Assembly (NCBI GenBank): GCA_009922295.1
Contig: RFWA01000175.1
Location: 1-5,639 of the forward strand
DNA length: 5,639 nucleotides
Direction of reading: 5' to 3'
Origin: Betaproteobacteria bacterium
GTDB lineage: Bacteria > Pseudomonadota > Gammaproteobacteria > Burkholderiales > Burkholderiaceae_C
Both the position numbers and the translations under genes were made by a program. Each line of letters starts with the position of its first letter. Positions within the stretch are counted from its first letter, which is position 1. Under the pieces are notes generated by a model. It was not told where the DNA came from and made no database searches. It saw only the letters and a list, made by a program, of their open reading frames with translations. Below, in pieces: positions 5,008 to 5,639 of the stretch.

Positions 5008-5036
5008 GGCCGGCGTGGCTCAGCGGCTGGCCGGCC
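5008..5036 (-). terminator. GC-rich hairpin downstream of the tRNA; possible transcription end or processing site
   Basis: GGCCGGC (5008-5014) and GCCGGCC (5030-5036) form a perfect seven-base-pair stem around a 15-base loop. On the minus strand it starts eight bases after the tRNA CCA end, where a terminator or processing hairpin would be expected. The sequence after it on the minus strand (GTTGCTCC) is not a T-run, so it is not a standard intrinsic terminator. It also lies between convergent toxin and tRNA transcripts and could serve either side. Confidence 0.35.
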
Positions 5037-5044
5037 CATATGAG

Positions 5045-5121
5045 TGGTAGGGCGTGAGTGACTTGAACACTCGACCAAAGGATTATGAGTCCTCTGCTCT
5101 AACCAACTGAGCTAACGCCCC
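5045..5121 (-). tRNA. tRNA with anticodon CAT, probably tRNA-Met (elongator); tRNA-Ile2 not excluded
   Basis: A complete 77-base cloverleaf reads on the minus strand from 5121 to 5045. Acceptor strands are GGGGCGT and ACGCCCT with a G-U pair at 1-72, discriminator A at 5048, and an encoded CCA at 5047-5045. The D arm is GCTC-AGTTGGTTA-GAGC. The anticodon stem GAGGA/TCCTT holds loop CTCATAA, with the anticodon at 5087-5085. The T arm is GAGTG-TTCAAGT-CACTC. A plain stem with no initiator features points to elongator Met. The G-U pair at 27-43, the TTGGTC before the T arm and the TTCAAGT loop, however, also resemble E. coli tRNA-Ile2, whose CAU anticodon is changed by TilS to read AUA. The gene lies 23 bases downstream of hrcA on the same strand and may be transcribed with it. 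Confidence 0.93.
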
Positions 5122-5144
5122 AACCTGCCGACGATTGTACGGGG

Positions 5145-5639
5145 CTACTTGTGGTGGCTCAGCGCGTTGCTGACCAGGCGCGAGGTGATGTCCACGATCT
5201 GGATCATGCGGTCATAGGCCATGCGGGTGGGGCCGATCACGCCCAGGGTGCCGACCACCTGGCCGTCCACCTCATAGGGGGCGCTCACCACCGACAGCTC
5301 TTCAAACGGCACCACCTGGCTCTCGCCGCCGATGTAAATGCGCACGCCTTCGGCGCGGCCGGCCACGTCCAGCAGGCGCATGAGCTGGGTTTTTTGCTCA
5401 AAAAGGTCAAAGGCGCGGCGCAGGTGGCCCATGTCGTGCGAAAAATCGGACACGGCCAGCAGGTTGCGCTCGCCCGAGATCACCACATCGTCGCCAGTCT
5501 CGGTGATGGCCTCGCTGCTAACCGCCACCGCCGCCTGCATCAGGCTGGCGATTTCAGAGCGCAGGCTTTCCACCTCGTGCTGCAGGCGCTCACGCACCTG
5601 CTCCAGCGCCAGGCCCACGTAGTGGCTGTTCAGAAAACT
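5145..5639 (-). CDS. hrcA: Heat-inducible transcription repressor HrcA, C-terminal half (5' end outside window)
   Basis: The minus-strand frame is open from the window edge (5639) to TAG at 5147-5145, giving the last 164 residues; the full protein is usually about 330-350. The visible part starts S-F-L-N-S-H-Y-V-G, as in HrcA, so the GTG at 5618 is an internal Val codon and not the start. Strong HrcA signatures follow: V-R-I-Y-I-G-G-E-S, then V-V-S-A-P-Y-E, then G-T-L-G-V-I-G-P-T-R-M-A-Y-D-R near the C-terminus, belonging to the GAF-like effector region. A charged helical stretch with alternating Leu/Glu near the visible start belongs to the linker and dimerisation part. HrcA represses groESL and dnaK operons by binding CIRCE elements and depends on GroEL for activity. 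The N-terminal winged helix that binds DNA is upstream of the window. The tRNA gene follows 23 bases after its stop. Confidence 0.96.
   Translation of the reverse strand, partial: SFLNSHYVGLALEQVRERLQHEVESLRSEIASLMQAAVAVSSEAITETGDDVVISGERNLLAVSDFSHDMGHLRRAFDLFEQKTQLMRLLDVAGRAEGVRIYIGGESQVVPFEELSVVSAPYEVDGQVVGTLGVIGPTRMAYDRMIQIVDITSRLVSNALSHHK

Noticed and set aside
5045..5070. tRNA 3' end as an attachment site for the neighbouring insert
   Set aside because: No second copy of the tRNA 3' sequence and no integrase gene were found in the window; the GGGCGTG at 3987-3993 is too short a match.

Overview
The window is GC-rich chromosomal DNA, most likely from a betaproteobacterium of the family Comamonadaceae (Rhodoferax, Polaromonas or Acidovorax type). 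This rests on the style of the proteins, on the pairing of hrcA with a CAT-anticodon tRNA, and on two intergenic stretches that look like the short repeats common in that family. The genus is inference; no search was run.

Layout. Positions 1-264 are the 3' end of a histidine phosphatase gene. It converges on a small three-helix membrane protein gene (277-537, minus strand). A YqhA/UPF0114 inner-membrane protein (653-1186) and an exported SGNH/GDSL-type hydrolase (about 1292-2233) follow on the plus strand. After an AT-rich intergenic stretch with a strong palindrome comes a 468-residue winged-helix/Fic protein (2360-3766). A region of about 350 bases (3767-4118) has no convincing gene but holds hairpins and a repeat-like segment. 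Next is a two-gene toxin-antitoxin operon (4203-4658 and 4655-4939) with its own promoter. The right end is a housekeeping block on the minus strand: a tRNA with anticodon CAT (5045-5121), and upstream of it in the direction of transcription, hrcA, cut by the window edge (5145-5639).

How it works together. The left and right ends look like ordinary core genes. The middle (about 2240-4940) looks like a small accessory insert: a regulator-like Fic protein and a toxin-antitoxin pair, each behind its own AT-rich control region with inverted repeats. The most notable points are these. (1) The Fic protein keeps the inhibitory S-x-x-x-E-G motif but has Gln where the catalytic His of the Fic motif should be, with GNGR changed to VNKR, next to an N-terminal DNA-binding domain. 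(2) Three related half-sites, two of them forming a 25-bp palindrome, lie just upstream of it and suggest autoregulation. (3) The antitoxin is a two-part protein whose N-terminal half resembles plasmid ParC-type partition-associated proteins. I did not find a complete novel multi-gene system; the degenerate Fic regulator is the best candidate for new biology.
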